Assembly (NCBI RefSeq): GCF_013407955.1
Contig: NZ_JACCBU010000001.1
Location: 6,386,001 to 6,450,000 of the forward strand
Length of the DNA stretch: 64,000 nucleotides
Direction: 5' to 3'
DNA from: Microlunatus parietis
Lineage (GTDB): Bacteria > Actinomycetota > Actinomycetes > Propionibacteriales > Propionibacteriaceae
In this document: one piece after another, positions 1 through 8,757 of the stretch
How the letters are laid out: each line of letters opens with the position of its first letter
Position numbering within the stretch: the first letter of the stretch is position 1
Made by a program: the position numbers and the translations under genes
Notes under the pieces: generated by a model
What the model saw: only the letters and a program-made list of their open reading frames with translations
The model's database searches: none
Told to the model about the DNA's origin: nothing

Positions 1-1059
1 GTGCTGGTCACGGCGGCGATCCTGGCGGCGATCCTGTTCCCGTTCACCCAGGGCACTTCGGACGCGAACCTCTCGATCGCGACCCAGGTGATCATCTTCG
101 CCATGACGGCGCTGGGGCTGAACATCGTGGTCGGCCTGGCCGGCCTGCTCGACCTCGGCTACGTCGCGTTCCTCGGCGCAGGGGCCTACGTCGCCGCGAT
201 GCTGTCCCAGTCGGCGTTCGCGACGATCGACGTCCAGCCACCGTTCCCGGTGGTGATGTTGATCTCCGGTTGTGTCAGCGCGACCTTCGGCCTGATCATC
301 GGGTCGCCGACGCTGCGGGTGTCCGGCGATTACCTGGCGATCGTCACCCTCGCGTTCGGCGAGATCTTCCGGATCGCGGTGCTCAACCTGGACGGCATCT
401 CCGGCCCGGATCTGACGCACGGCCCGAACGGCATCCCCGCGATTCCCGACCTGGATCCGCTCGGGTACGACTTCGGCAACCCGCCACCGTTCCTCGGCAT
501 CTTCGCGCCATTGCCCCGGTTCGCCAACTACTACTTCCTGCTGTTGTTGATCTTGCTGTTCGTGGTGCTGGTCGTGACTCGGCTGAACAACAGCCGGATC
601 GGGCGCGGCTGGATCGCCATCCGGGAGGACGAGAAGGCGGCCGAGGCGATGGGGGTCAACACCTTCGGGCTGAAGCTGTTCGCGTTCGCCGGCGGCGCCT
701 TCCTGGCCGGCCTGGCCGGCTCCGTCAAGGCCCATCACGACATCTCGATCAATCCCGGTCAGTACATGTTCCTCGAGTCGGCGTTCCTGCTCTCCGCGGT
801 CGTCCTCGGCGGCATGGGCACCGTGGTCGGTGTCCTGGTCGGCGCGACGCTGCTCAAGCTGGCGCCGGAGAAGCTGCGCGATTTCGCCGAGTTGCGGCTG
901 CTGCTGTTCGGCGTGCTGCTCGTGGTGATGATGCGGTTCCGGCCGGAAGGCATGGTGCCGAGCCGTCGACGGCAGTTGGAGTTCCACGAGGAGGACGAGG
1001 AACTGGCCGAGAAGCTCGACGAGGGCGAGCCCGTACCGGCCGAGGGGGCGCGGACATGA
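1..1059 (+). CDS. livM: Branched-chain amino acid ABC transporter permease LivM (5' end open)
   Basis: Inner-membrane permease of the Liv/HAAT importer for leucine, isoleucine and valine (family knowledge). The visible 352 residues have many hydrophobic segments and the family signatures ALGLNIVVGLAG near the N terminus and GGMGTVVGVLVGA near residue 270, then an acidic cytoplasmic tail. The frame is open from base 1, where a GTG happens to fall, so the true start may lie upstream. Its TGA overlaps the livG ATG (ATGA), which indicates translational coupling. livH and the binding protein are presumably left of the window. Confidence 0.9.
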   Translation: MLVTAAILAAILFPFTQGTSDANLSIATQVIIFAMTALGLNIVVGLAGLLDLGYVAFLGAGAYVAAMLSQSAFATIDVQPPFPVVMLISGCVSATFGLIIGSPTLRVSGDYLAIVTLAFGEIFRIAVLNLDGISGPDLTHGPNGIPAIPDLDPLGYDFGNPPPFLGIFAPLPRFANYYFLLLLILLFVVLVVTRLNNSRIGRGWIAIREDEKAAEAMGVNTFGLKLFAFAGGAFLAGLAGSVKAHHDISINPGQYMFLESAFLLSAVVLGGMGTVVGVLVGATLLKLAPEKLRDFAELRLLLFGVLLVVMMRFRPEGMVPSRRRQLEFHEEDEELAEKLDEGEPVPAEGART

Positions 1060-1977
1060 GCACTGCGCACGACGAGCCGCCGCCCGGCACCGATCCGGAG
1101 ACCGGCGAGCAGCTGGCGCCGCAACTGATGGGGATCGACCCGGACCGGCCGATCCTCGAGGCCCAGGACGTGTCCATGCGGTTCGGCGGCCTGGTCGCCG
1201 TCGACCACGTGGGCTTCCAGGCCCGGCTCGGCGAGATCGTCGGGCTGATCGGCCCGAACGGCGCCGGCAAGACCACGTTCTTCAACTGCCTGACCGGGCT
1301 CTATCAGCCGACCGCCGGCCGGGTGACGTTCAACGGCACCGTCCTGCCGCCGAAGCCGCGCAAGGTGGTCCAGGCCGGGATGGCGCGGACGTTCCAGAAC
1401 ATCCGGCTGTTCGCCAACATGACCGCCCGCGAGAACGTCATGGTCGGGCGCTACTGCCGGACCAGCGCTGGCCCGTTCACCTCGATCATCCGGGGCTTCA
1501 AGTACCGGCGCGAGGAGCGCGAGACCGAACAGCTGGCCGACCAGCTGCTCGACTTCGTCGGGATCGGCGGCTCCGGCGATCACCTGGCCCGCAACCTCTC
1601 GTACGGCGACCAGCGGCGGCTCGAGATCGCCCGGGCGCTGGCCACCGAGCCGAAGGTGCTGCTGCTCGACGAGCCGACCGCCGGCATGAATCCGCAGGAG
1701 ACCCGGCAGGCGGAGGAACTGATCCGGCGGATCCGCGACCTCGGCCTGGCGATCGTCGTGATCGAGCACGACATGCGGTTCATCTTCAACCTGTGCGACC
1801 GGGTCGTATGCCTGGTCCAGGGCAAGATCCTGGTGGAGGGCACTCCCGAGGTCGTCCAGTCCGACCCGCAGGTGATCGAGGCCTACATCGGAACTGGGCC
1901 GGCGGAGCGGGACGAGACCGAACCGGCGCCGCGCCGGGCCGAACCGGATGGCACTGTCGGCGAACGGGGGACCCGCG

Positions 1978-1985
<8 letters not shown>
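1056..1985 (+). CDS. livG: Branched-chain amino acid ABC transporter ATPase LivG
   Basis: First of two cytoplasmic ATPases that power the Liv importer, 309 residues. The ATG overlaps the livM stop by four bases. Visible motifs: Walker A GPNGAGKTTFF, signature LSYGDQRRLEIARAL, Walker B VLLLDEPTAGM and the switch histidine in VIEHDM. LivG proteins are usually about 250-290 residues. Here an extra acidic N-terminal stretch of about 30 residues and a charged C-terminal tail account for the length. The tail overlaps the livF start by eight bases. Confidence 0.92.
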
Positions 1986-2685
<700 letters not shown>

Positions 2686-2694
2686 CCGCCGACC

Positions 2695-2772
2695 CCCCAA
2701 AAGAACCCGCCGACCGGTCACAAAAGCAGCGGTTTTGGCGGCGTGTCGCTGCAGAAGTGACTACTCGGTGAG
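2695..2772 (+). repeat. Dispersed palindromic repeat, family A, copy 1
   Basis: Starts ten bases after the livF stop. A C/A-rich lead (CCCCCCAAAAGAA) is followed by the left arm CCGACCGGTCAC (2710-2721), a core containing AAAGCAGCGG and GGCGTGTCGCTGC, and a decayed right arm (GTGACTACTCGG). The core also holds a smaller inverted pair, GCAGCG/CGCTGC. Related copies are at 5000-5080, 43426-43505 (both inverted) and 50909-50985. There is no T tract, so it is not a standard intrinsic terminator. Confidence 0.8.
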
Positions 2773-2793
2773 GGTGGTGAGAGGCCGGGTCTG

Positions 2794-2854
2794 GTCGGGC
2801 CGGGCGATCGGGTCAGGTCGGGCCGGGCGATCGGGTCAGGTCGGGCGGCCGATC
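2794..2854. repeat. Short tandem repeat, 23-base unit, two copies plus part
   Basis: Two identical 23-base units (2794-2816 and 2817-2839), each starting GTCGGGCCGGGCGATC, are followed by a partial third. They fill the gap between the livF-proximal repeat and the end of the convergent PEP-mutase-like gene. No gene or promoter is apparent here. Confidence 0.7.
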
Positions 2855-2873
2855 TCGGCGGGACCGCGATCGA

Positions 2874-3695
2874 TCATGACGGCCAGCGCTCGGTCAGGTT
2901 GAGCATCGCAGCCTGGGCCGCCGGTTCGCCGCTCAGCACCGTGGCGACCCGGTCGCGGACGAATCCGTACGTGCTCATCGCCAGGGTCGGCCCCCAGGTG
3001 ACCCGCCGGACCCCGAGCGCTCGCAGGTCGTCACGGTCGGTGGTCACCGGACCGATGTTCACCGGCAGCTCGACCTTGCCGCACAACCGGCGGATCAGCT
3101 CGGAGTCGCTCAGCCCGGTCACGAACAGTCCGTCGGCACCGGCCGCGCGGTAGGCCCCGGCGCGGTCGACGACCTGGCTCAGCAGGTCCTCCGGGTCGGC
3201 GTCCGGGGCGGCCCTGAGGAAGACGTCGGTCCGGGCGTTGAGGAAGGCCGGGATGCCGGTCCGGTCGATCGCGGCGCGTACCCGCTCCAGCACCACGACC
3301 TGGTCGGCGAGCGGCACGACCGAGCCGGCCGTGGCGTCCTCGAGGTTGACGCCCGACGCCCCGCGCTCGACGAACTCGGCGACGTTGGCGGCGATCTCTG
3401 CCGGCGAGTCTGCGTAGCCGCGTTCCAGGTCGGCCGAGACCGGGAGATCCACCGTGGCGGCGATCCGTTCGAAGGCGTCGAGCGCGTCGGCGACGGCGAG
3501 CCCGCCGCCGTCCGGGACGCCGCGGGACCAGGCGATGCCGGCGCTGGTGGTCGCCAGCGCCGGTGCTCCGGCCGTGGCGAGGGCGTACGCACTCGGCGGG
3601 TCCCAGGCGTTCGGGAGCAGGAACACGTCCTGGTGCAGCCGCCGGAACTCCTCGGCGCGGGCGATCCGGTTGGTGGCTGATGACTGTGGTGACAA
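2874..3695 (-). CDS. Isocitrate lyase/PEP mutase family protein
   Basis: A 273-residue TIM-barrel enzyme of the isocitrate lyase/phosphoenolpyruvate mutase superfamily, whose members make or break C-C or C-P bonds next to a carboxylate. Visible features: N-terminal LPNAWDPPSAYALA, the SADLERGYADS segment holding metal-binding acids, GVNLEDATAG, and NARTDVFLRA. I chose a TTG start at 3695 because GGAGG sits five bases upstream and no ATG or GTG in this frame fits. The longer open frame reaching 4778 runs antisense through the sigma-factor gene and is rejected. Substrate unknown. Confidence 0.8.
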   Translation of the reverse strand: MSPQSSATNRIARAEEFRRLHQDVFLLPNAWDPPSAYALATAGAPALATTSAGIAWSRGVPDGGGLAVADALDAFERIAATVDLPVSADLERGYADSPAEIAANVAEFVERGASGVNLEDATAGSVVPLADQVVVLERVRAAIDRTGIPAFLNARTDVFLRAAPDADPEDLLSQVVDRAGAYRAAGADGLFVTGLSDSELIRRLCGKVELPVNIGPVTTDRDDLRALGVRRVTWGPTLAMSTYGFVRDRVATVLSGEPAAQAAMLNLTERWPS

Positions 3696-3893
3696 CGGGG
3701 CCTCCGGGTTCGGGGTCGGGTGGCCGGTCGGCCGTCCCACAGGTGTTGACCTCGATCGAGGCGCCGGGGAATCGGTGATCGGCGCTCTGCGTTCGACTGG
3801 TCGTCGGCCGTCGCCGAACGAACCGATTCCTCTCGGTCGGCGCGGAAGTCTGAGCGGTATGACGAAGTCAACGGGAGCCGAGGAGGGCATCGC
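3696..3893. promoter_or_regulatory. Divergent intergenic region, with 12-base palindrome at 3750-3761
   Basis: This gap separates the divergently transcribed PEP-mutase-like gene and ECF sigma gene. It holds a perfect palindrome CCTCGATCGAGG (3750-3761) directly after TTGACC-like bases, which could be an operator on a shared promoter region. I cannot assign a confident -10 box. An AGGAGG site precedes the GTG of the sigma gene. Confidence 0.35.
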
Positions 3894-4892
3894 GTGACCG
3901 CAGCAACCGTGCCTGCGCTGACGGACGCCGAGTTCGAGCGCGAGTTCGAGGCGTTGCGCAGCGCCCTGCTGGCGCACTGTTACCGGATGGTCGGCTCGTA
4001 CCACGATGCCGAGGATCTGGTCCAGGAGACGTACCTGCGGGCGCGGCGAGGGATCGGCGACTTCGAGGGCCGGTCGTCGGTCAAGACCTGGCTGTACCGG
4101 ATCGCGACCAACGCCTGCCTGACTGCGCTGCAGCACCACAGCCGCCGCTTCCTTCCGTCGGGTCTGGGCGCGCCGTCCGGTGACCCGGATGCTCCGGTCG
4201 GGACCGACTCGACCGTGGCCTGGCTGGAGCCGCTGCCCGACGCGGCCCTCGGCCGGTCCGGCGGCGATCCGGCCGCCGAGGTGGTCGAACGCGACACGGT
4301 CCGGCTGGCCCTCATCGTCGCGTTCCAGCACCTGGCGCCCCGGCAACGAGCGGCCCTGCTGCTCCGCGAGGTGTTGGGCTGGCCGGCGGCCGAGATCGCC
4401 GCCGCGATGGGGATCGGGGTGGCCGCGGTGAAGAGCCTGCTGCAACGCGCCCGGGTCAGGATCGCCGAGGTCCGGGCCGATCAGGAGATCGCCGAACCGC
4501 CCGACTCCGCCCGCGACCGCGAGCTGCTGGACCGCTGGATCAGTGCCTTCGAGCGGGCCGATGTCCGTGACCTCGAGTCCTTGATCAGCTCGGACTTCAG
4601 CCTCGAGGCGGCCGGGCACACCACCTGGTTCCGTGGCCTTGCCGTCTGTCTGCCGTTCCTGGCCCGGCGCCAGTTCCGGCCGGCCGGCCAACTGCGGATG
4701 CTTCCGACGAGAGCGAACGGCCAGCCCGCCGCGGCCGGCTACCTGCGCCAGCCGGACGGCTCGTACCGGGCAGATCACCTGACCGTGCTCACCATCGCCG
4801 GCGGCAAGATCATCAAGGTGACGAACTTCCTCGGTGAGCGGCCGGTCCGCGACACCGGCCTACCGGCGACCATGATCGGCAACCGTCCATGA
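3894..4892 (+). CDS. ECF sigma-70 factor with C-terminal SnoaL-like domain
   Basis: Extracytoplasmic-function sigma factor, 332 residues. Region 2 is visible as HCYRMVGSYHDAEDLVQET and region 4 as LAPRQRAALLLREVLGWPAAEIAAAM followed by the recognition helix. After residue 200 an NTF2/SnoaL-like domain of about 120 residues replaces a classical anti-sigma partner. In such ECF groups this tail modulates core binding (family knowledge). No anti-sigma gene is adjacent, which fits. The GTG start has AGGAGG upstream. Copy 2 of repeat family A follows about 110 bases after the stop, but it belongs by orientation to the opposite gene. Confidence 0.88.
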   Translation: MTAATVPALTDAEFEREFEALRSALLAHCYRMVGSYHDAEDLVQETYLRARRGIGDFEGRSSVKTWLYRIATNACLTALQHHSRRFLPSGLGAPSGDPDAPVGTDSTVAWLEPLPDAALGRSGGDPAAEVVERDTVRLALIVAFQHLAPRQRAALLLREVLGWPAAEIAAAMGIGVAAVKSLLQRARVRIAEVRADQEIAEPPDSARDRELLDRWISAFERADVRDLESLISSDFSLEAAGHTTWFRGLAVCLPFLARRQFRPAGQLRMLPTRANGQPAAAGYLRQPDGSYRADHLTVLTIAGGKIIKVTNFLGERPVRDTGLPATMIGNRP

Positions 4893-4999
4893 TCAGAACG
4901 CAGGCCGACGGGTCCGCCCCTCACCTGTTCCCGGTGCGAGCGAATCTCGTCCTCAGGACGCTGTTCCCCGTGTGTTCCTCGGCAGCGCCCCGGTTCCCT

Positions 5000-5080
5000 C
5001 CGACCGACCGGTCACTTTCGCAGCGACACGCCGCAAGAACGCCTGCTTTGGTGACCGGTCGGCGGATTCATTTGGGGTGT
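5000..5080 (-). repeat. Dispersed palindromic repeat, family A, copy 2
   Basis: Inverted relative to copy 1. It lies immediately downstream of the stop of the minus-strand DsbA-like gene. The arms CCGACCGGTCAC (5004-5015) and GTGACCGGTCGG (5051-5062) are perfect over 12 bases and flank the conserved core (read on the minus strand as CAAAGCAGGCGTTCTTGCGG then CGTGTCGCTGC). The C/A-rich end (CACCCCAAATGAA) faces the stop codon, as in the other copies. Confidence 0.82.
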
Positions 5081-5081
5081 T

Positions 5082-6107
5082 TCAGGAGGTGAGGGCGGTG
5101 GCCAGGGCGAGCTCGCGGGCGGCGGCGGGGTCGCCGAGGCGGCGGAGGGTGCGGCCGTAGAGCTCGCGGAGGTAGCCGTCGTCCGGATACTGCGCGACCA
5201 GTTCGGCCAGGGTGTCCCGGGCCGGGGCGAGGCTGGCCGAGGCGGCGCGGGCGCGGGCGAGCAGGGACCGGACGTTGGGGTCGTCCGGGTGCTCCCGGCG
5301 CAGCGGTTCGGCCAGGTACAGGCTGCCGTGCGGGTCCTTGCGGTCCAGCAGCGCCTCGGCGAGCCGGAGCCGGCGGACCTCCTCCGGCTGCCGGCCCGCG
5401 GCGGGCGCGGCCAGGATCGCGTCGGCGAGCAGTTCGGCCGGCTGCGCGCCGGCCACCGCGGTCCGCCCGTTGATCACGAACGTGGGCGACGTGTCCACTC
5501 CGATCGCGCGGCCGGTCAGCAGCGCCTCCCGGGTCGCCCGCTCCACCGGGTCGTCCGGCTCGAAGCCCGGCTGCAGATAGACCAGCCCGGCGCCAAGTTC
5601 GCCGGTGCCGGGCGGCATCGGCAGCCGGAACCGCTCCGCCAGCGCCGTCAGCAGACCAAGATCATTGAGATCCCGGTGCTCGACGAAGTGCAGCCGGTAC
5701 AGCTCCTCGACGACCTCGTCCTGCACCTGCGGCCCGTGCGCCAGCGCGGCCGTGGCCAGCCGGTGCGCGGCCCAGCTGCTGGCCCGCCAGCGAGCGCCGA
5801 AGTCACCCTCGATGCCCTCCTGCGCGGCCGCGTCACGAGCCCGGAGCCGGTTGTCGGCGGCGGAACCCGGGCCGCAACCGGCGAGCTCCTCGGCCAGTTC
5901 CGGCTGCTGCAGGATGCCGGCCATCGACTCCGACCACTGCGGCGCGGTCGGGTCGATCAGGTACGGCCGCCAGCGCACCTGCACCTCGACCGCCGGAGCC
6001 TCCCGGTGGACCAGGTCGAGCGCGCGGGCCAGCCGGCGCTTGCCGATGTAGCCCCAGCCGCACAGGAAGTCGGCGTACCCGTCGATGATCAGTCGGTTAT
6101 CCGTCAT
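5082..6107 (-). CDS. DsbA/FrnE-like thioredoxin-fold protein with altered CxxC motif
   Basis: A 341-residue protein. The first ~210 residues match the DsbA-family (FrnE-like) thioredoxin fold with an inserted helical domain: N-terminal strand, then FLCGWGYIGKRRL, and the cis-proline region SPTFVINGR. FrnE proteins carry CPWC here. In this protein the second cysteine is Gly (CGWG), so a normal disulfide relay is unlikely. The last ~120 residues are alanine-rich helices like a TPR tail. No signal peptide, so cytoplasmic. It is divergent from a TetR gene with only 18 bases between the start codons, suggesting shared control. Confidence 0.8.
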   Translation of the reverse strand: MTDNRLIIDGYADFLCGWGYIGKRRLARALDLVHREAPAVEVQVRWRPYLIDPTAPQWSESMAGILQQPELAEELAGCGPGSAADNRLRARDAAAQEGIEGDFGARWRASSWAAHRLATAALAHGPQVQDEVVEELYRLHFVEHRDLNDLGLLTALAERFRLPMPPGTGELGAGLVYLQPGFEPDDPVERATREALLTGRAIGVDTSPTFVINGRTAVAGAQPAELLADAILAAPAAGRQPEEVRRLRLAEALLDRKDPHGSLYLAEPLRREHPDDPNVRSLLARARAASASLAPARDTLAELVAQYPDDGYLRELYGRTLRRLGDPAAARELALATALTS

Positions 6108-6125
6108 GTGTTGGCTAACGTGCGG

Positions 6126-6695
6126 ATGGCGGATAGCATTCCCGCCGTGGACGAAGGAGATCGTCGGGTCCGCCGCACCCGGGCCCAGCTGCGCGCGGCG
6201 ACGCTGCGGCTGCTGGACGACGGCGCCGACCGGCTCACGATGGCGTCGATCGCCGTGGCCGCCGACGTGAACCGGAGCACCGTGCACCAGCACTACGCGA
6301 GTCTGGACGACCTGATCTGCGACGCGCTGGCCGATCGGGTCGCCGCGATCGCCGGGGCAGTGACCGGATGCCCGTTCGCGGCGGACCGGGACCGGGCGCC
6401 GCGGCACCTGGTGGCGCTGTTCGCGGCCGTCGCGGACGCCGGACCCACGCTGGCGAAACTCGGGCCGAGTGCCGCCGCGCGGGTGCAGGATCAGCTGGTC
6501 GAAGCGCTGGCCGAGGTGCTCGTGGAGCGGTTCCGGGCCGGCCAGCGGCCGCCGGGATTCGCAAGGGTCCGGCCCGATCTGCACGCCCGGTACGTGGCCG
6601 CCGGCGTGATCGCCCTGGCCCTGCAGCGAGACCCGGCCGACAGCCCGGGCCGCCTGGCCGGCCAGGCCTGGCGCCTCATCCATGCGGCATCGTGA
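6126..6695 (+). CDS. TetR-family transcriptional regulator
   Basis: A 189-residue repressor. N-terminal helix-turn-helix visible as TMASIAVAADVNRSTVHQHYASLDDL, followed by an all-helical ligand domain. It is divergent from the DsbA-like gene. The 18-base gap contains GTTGGCTAAC, an imperfect palindrome that could be its operator. If translation begins instead at GTG 6147, the gap becomes about 40 bases, which would leave more room for a promoter. The ligand is unknown. The likely targets are itself and the DsbA-like gene. Confidence 0.85.
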   Translation: MADSIPAVDEGDRRVRRTRAQLRAATLRLLDDGADRLTMASIAVAADVNRSTVHQHYASLDDLICDALADRVAAIAGAVTGCPFAADRDRAPRHLVALFAAVADAGPTLAKLGPSAAARVQDQLVEALAEVLVERFRAGQRPPGFARVRPDLHARYVAAGVIALALQRDPADSPGRLAGQAWRLIHAAS

Positions 6696-6784
6696 TCATG
6701 AGCGGTCGACGCGACCGTGCATCGCCGAGTGGACGCGTTGAGCCGCGGCAACGGCCTGGGCCCGGGTCAAAGGATTCACTCGGC

Positions 6785-7252
6785 TCAGCGGGCCGCCGCG
6801 CGTGATCGGCGACGGCTTCGGGCCATCCAGATCAGGCAGCCGATCAGGCCTTGGCCGAACGCCGTGACCAGCACGGTCGGCGCGAACCCAGCCGGCCCGG
6901 GCCGATCCACCCCGGCCGGCAGCCGGGCCTGGGCGAGCATGATCAACAAGCTGCTGACCACGGCGGCCAGGACGACGTTGATCACCACCAGAGCCGGGAG
7001 GCGGCACCGCCCCGGCGTCACGGCGAGCCCGACCGCCGAACCGGCGACCAGGGCCGCGCCGACGCTCACCACCAGCCCGAGCCCGGGCGCCCGGCCGAAC
7101 ATTCCGGTGCCGGCGCCGACCAGGGCGCCGAGGACGTACCCGAGTAGTTGGCCGAGCACGGTCAGCCAGAGCAACCGGACCACCACGGCGCTCCAGCCCG
7201 AGTCCGCGGTGGCGGTTTGGGCGGGGCCCGCGCGGTACGGATCGGTGATCAT
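6785..7252 (-). CDS. Small integral membrane protein, third gene of the LEY1 operon
   Basis: A 155-residue protein with about four hydrophobic segments (residues ~24-50, 58-80, 86-110, 125-145) and a basic C-terminal tail. No family recognised. I chose ATG 7252 (ATGATC) because it overlaps the upstream stop in ATGA. It is the last gene of the three-gene coupled unit 8642 to 6785. Similar small membrane proteins close other cargo gene sets in this locus (22570-22968; possibly 29148-29456), so it may anchor or protect against the secreted products. That role is inference. Confidence 0.7.
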   Translation of the reverse strand: MITDPYRAGPAQTATADSGWSAVVVRLLWLTVLGQLLGYVLGALVGAGTGMFGRAPGLGLVVSVGAALVAGSAVGLAVTPGRCRLPALVVINVVLAAVVSSLLIMLAQARLPAGVDRPGPAGFAPTVLVTAFGQGLIGCLIWMARSRRRSRAAAR

Positions 7253-7524
7253 CGCGCCACGCATTCGCGGAAGTCGATCGGATACCGGATCCCGTCCGGC
7301 CCGGAGGTGCCCAGGTAGCTGGCCCTGGTGGCCCGGGACTCCGCGGTCTCCAGGCTGAAGTCGACCCCGAACGCCACGCCGACCTTCACCTCGGCCGCGA
7401 ACCCGGTCCGGTCGGTCACGTTGTCGTACTGGACGTTGCTCACCGTCGCGTTGGTGTACATGAGGTTCTGCAGGGTGTCGTTCGGCACCAGGGTCTCCGG
7501 AAAGGCGGTCTCCGGCGAGATCAC
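7249..7524 (-). CDS. Small protein coupled to the LEY1 gene
   Basis: A 91-residue protein from GTG 7524, whose GTGA overlaps the stop of the LEY1 gene. The next gene starts in its own stop (ATGA). It has a stretch (AAEVKVGVAFGVDFSLET) resembling the glycine-rich strand segment of the preceding protein (AGAKVDFGFGVEATYGS), so it may be a split-off or duplicated piece of the same beta-rich domain. No signal peptide. A frameshifted C-terminal extension of LEY1 is the alternative, but the precise coupling overlap argues for a separate gene. Confidence 0.6.
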   Translation of the reverse strand: MISPETAFPETLVPNDTLQNLMYTNATVSNVQYDNVTDRTGFAAEVKVGVAFGVDFSLETAESRATRASYLGTSGPDGIRYPIDFRECVAR

Positions 7525-8642
7525 GCCGCCCTCGACAGCCACGCCTCGACGACGGCGCGCTGCTCCGGGGTGCCGACCTCGAGCGTCGCGGTCGTCACGG
7601 TCGCCTTGCCCTCGGAGTCGGTGTCCGTCACCTCGCCACCGAGGTTGCCCTGGCCGCCCCGGGTCGAGGTGGCCAGATCGCCGCGCCGGGTGGTGGTGAT
7701 CATGACCTTGGTGATCATGCCCTCCTTGTTCCGGGTGATCGCCAGACTGGAGCCGAGCAGGCCGGAAAGCTTGTCGCCGAAGGGACCTCCGGTCAGTTCG
7801 CCGGCACCGGTCACCTCGCCCTGGGTGGTGAAGATCGTGTTGCCGTTGCGCTGATCATGGACCTCGGTCCAGGTGCCGCTGGTGCCGAACTCGATGCCGG
7901 CGCCGGCCAGCTTCAGCCCGGGCACCTCGGACTTCTCGGTGCCCGGGCCCCGATCCTGTTCCCAGGGCAGCTTGATCCCGAGGTCACCCTCGGCAGTGCC
8001 CTCGACCTTGATCGTGCTCACCTGCTGGTCCGGCGGCCGCGGCGGCTCCGTCGCGCCGTGGATGGCCAGCCAGATCGCATAGTTCGGGTCGTGCCGGAGG
8101 ATCTGCTGCTCGGTCAGGTAGTCCTGCAGCTGCCCGGACATCCGCTCGGCCTCGGCCTGGTCCTTGAAGATCCAGGTGCTGCCGTACGTCGCCTCGACGC
8201 CGAAGCCGAAGTCCACCTTCGCCCCGGCCTCGAGCTTGCCCCACTCGAGGTCGGCGCCGACGCCGCCGGTGACCCCGATGCCGGCGCCGTCGGTGGCGGT
8301 GTAGGTGACCGTACCGTCGCTGTAATGGGTCTCGATGAAGCCGGCGTTCTCGCCGATCTTGATGAACGCGATCTTGATCTCCGAGTTGACCTGCTCGGTA
8401 CGTTTCCGGACCGTGCACCGCTCCGGCTTCGGATCGAAGGGCGGCGGGTCTTCGGGGCCGGTGGCGCAGGCCGCCGAGCCGAGGGCACTCTTGACCGCGC
8501 AGATGGCGTTCCGGGCCAGGACGTCGAGCCCCTCCGTCGCCTGCGCCAGGGCGACCGAGATCAGCAGCGACGCGACGACGGCAAGGGCCGCCGCGTACTC
8601 CAGGGTCGCCACCCCGGCCTCGCGTCTCGCTGATCGGCGCAT
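7521..8642 (-). CDS. Pilin-leader protein LEY1 with glycine-rich cargo domain
   Basis: A 373-residue secreted or membrane protein. Residues 1-34 form a Flp-type prepilin start: basic leader, Gly10, then VATLEY with Glu at +5, then a hydrophobic helix. A cysteine pair follows (Cys48, Cys59 in AICAVKSALGSAAC), then ~310 residues rich in Gly, Thr and beta-strand patterns, for example GAGIGVTGGVGADLEWG. The cargo domain is not recognised. The tad prepilin peptidase (9364) is a plausible processor. It heads a coupled three-gene unit and has the shared palindrome/-10 promoter at 8682-8726. Confidence 0.75.
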   Translation of the reverse strand: MRRSARREAGVATLEYAAALAVVASLLISVALAQATEGLDVLARNAICAVKSALGSAACATGPEDPPPFDPKPERCTVRKRTEQVNSEIKIAFIKIGENAGFIETHYSDGTVTYTATDGAGIGVTGGVGADLEWGKLEAGAKVDFGFGVEATYGSTWIFKDQAEAERMSGQLQDYLTEQQILRHDPNYAIWLAIHGATEPPRPPDQQVSTIKVEGTAEGDLGIKLPWEQDRGPGTEKSEVPGLKLAGAGIEFGTSGTWTEVHDQRNGNTIFTTQGEVTGAGELTGGPFGDKLSGLLGSSLAITRNKEGMITKVMITTTRRGDLATSTRGGQGNLGGEVTDTDSEGKATVTTATLEVGTPEQRAVVEAWLSRAA

Positions 8643-8681
8643 CGCATCTCCCGGACCGCTCCGGTACCTCGGACACCGCCG

Positions 8682-8726
8682 ACGCTACGGTGATCATGAT
8701 CATCCGGTCGTGGGTCCGTGGACCCA
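8682..8726 (-). promoter_or_regulatory. Shared regulon promoter upstream of LEY1
   Basis: On the minus strand the perfect palindrome TGGGTCCACGGACCCA (8711-8726) is followed after 23 bases by TAGCGT (8682-8687), a good actinobacterial -10. A further TTTGGGCCT half-site lies just upstream (8731-8739). The same palindrome, spacing and -10 occur before the Flp gene and four other genes of the locus. There is no recognisable -35, so activator dependence is likely. Confidence 0.65.
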
Positions 8727-8757
8727 GCCCGAGGCCCAAATGATCAGCCGGGAATGA

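Noticed and set aside
2695..2772. Intrinsic terminator of livF
   Set aside because: The palindrome in copy 1 has lost its right arm and no T tract follows; it is better described as a member of repeat family A.
3179..3871. Antisense and alternative frames across the PEP-mutase-like gene, including a frame running 2874-4778
   Set aside because: The upstream part lies antisense to the ECF sigma gene and is Arg/Pro/Gly-rich. A TTG start with GGAGG at 3695 explains the conserved protein.
3859..3897. Twelve-residue open frame just before the sigma gene
   Set aside because: It has no independent ribosome site of note and contains the AGGAGG of the sigma gene; too short to support as a leader peptide.
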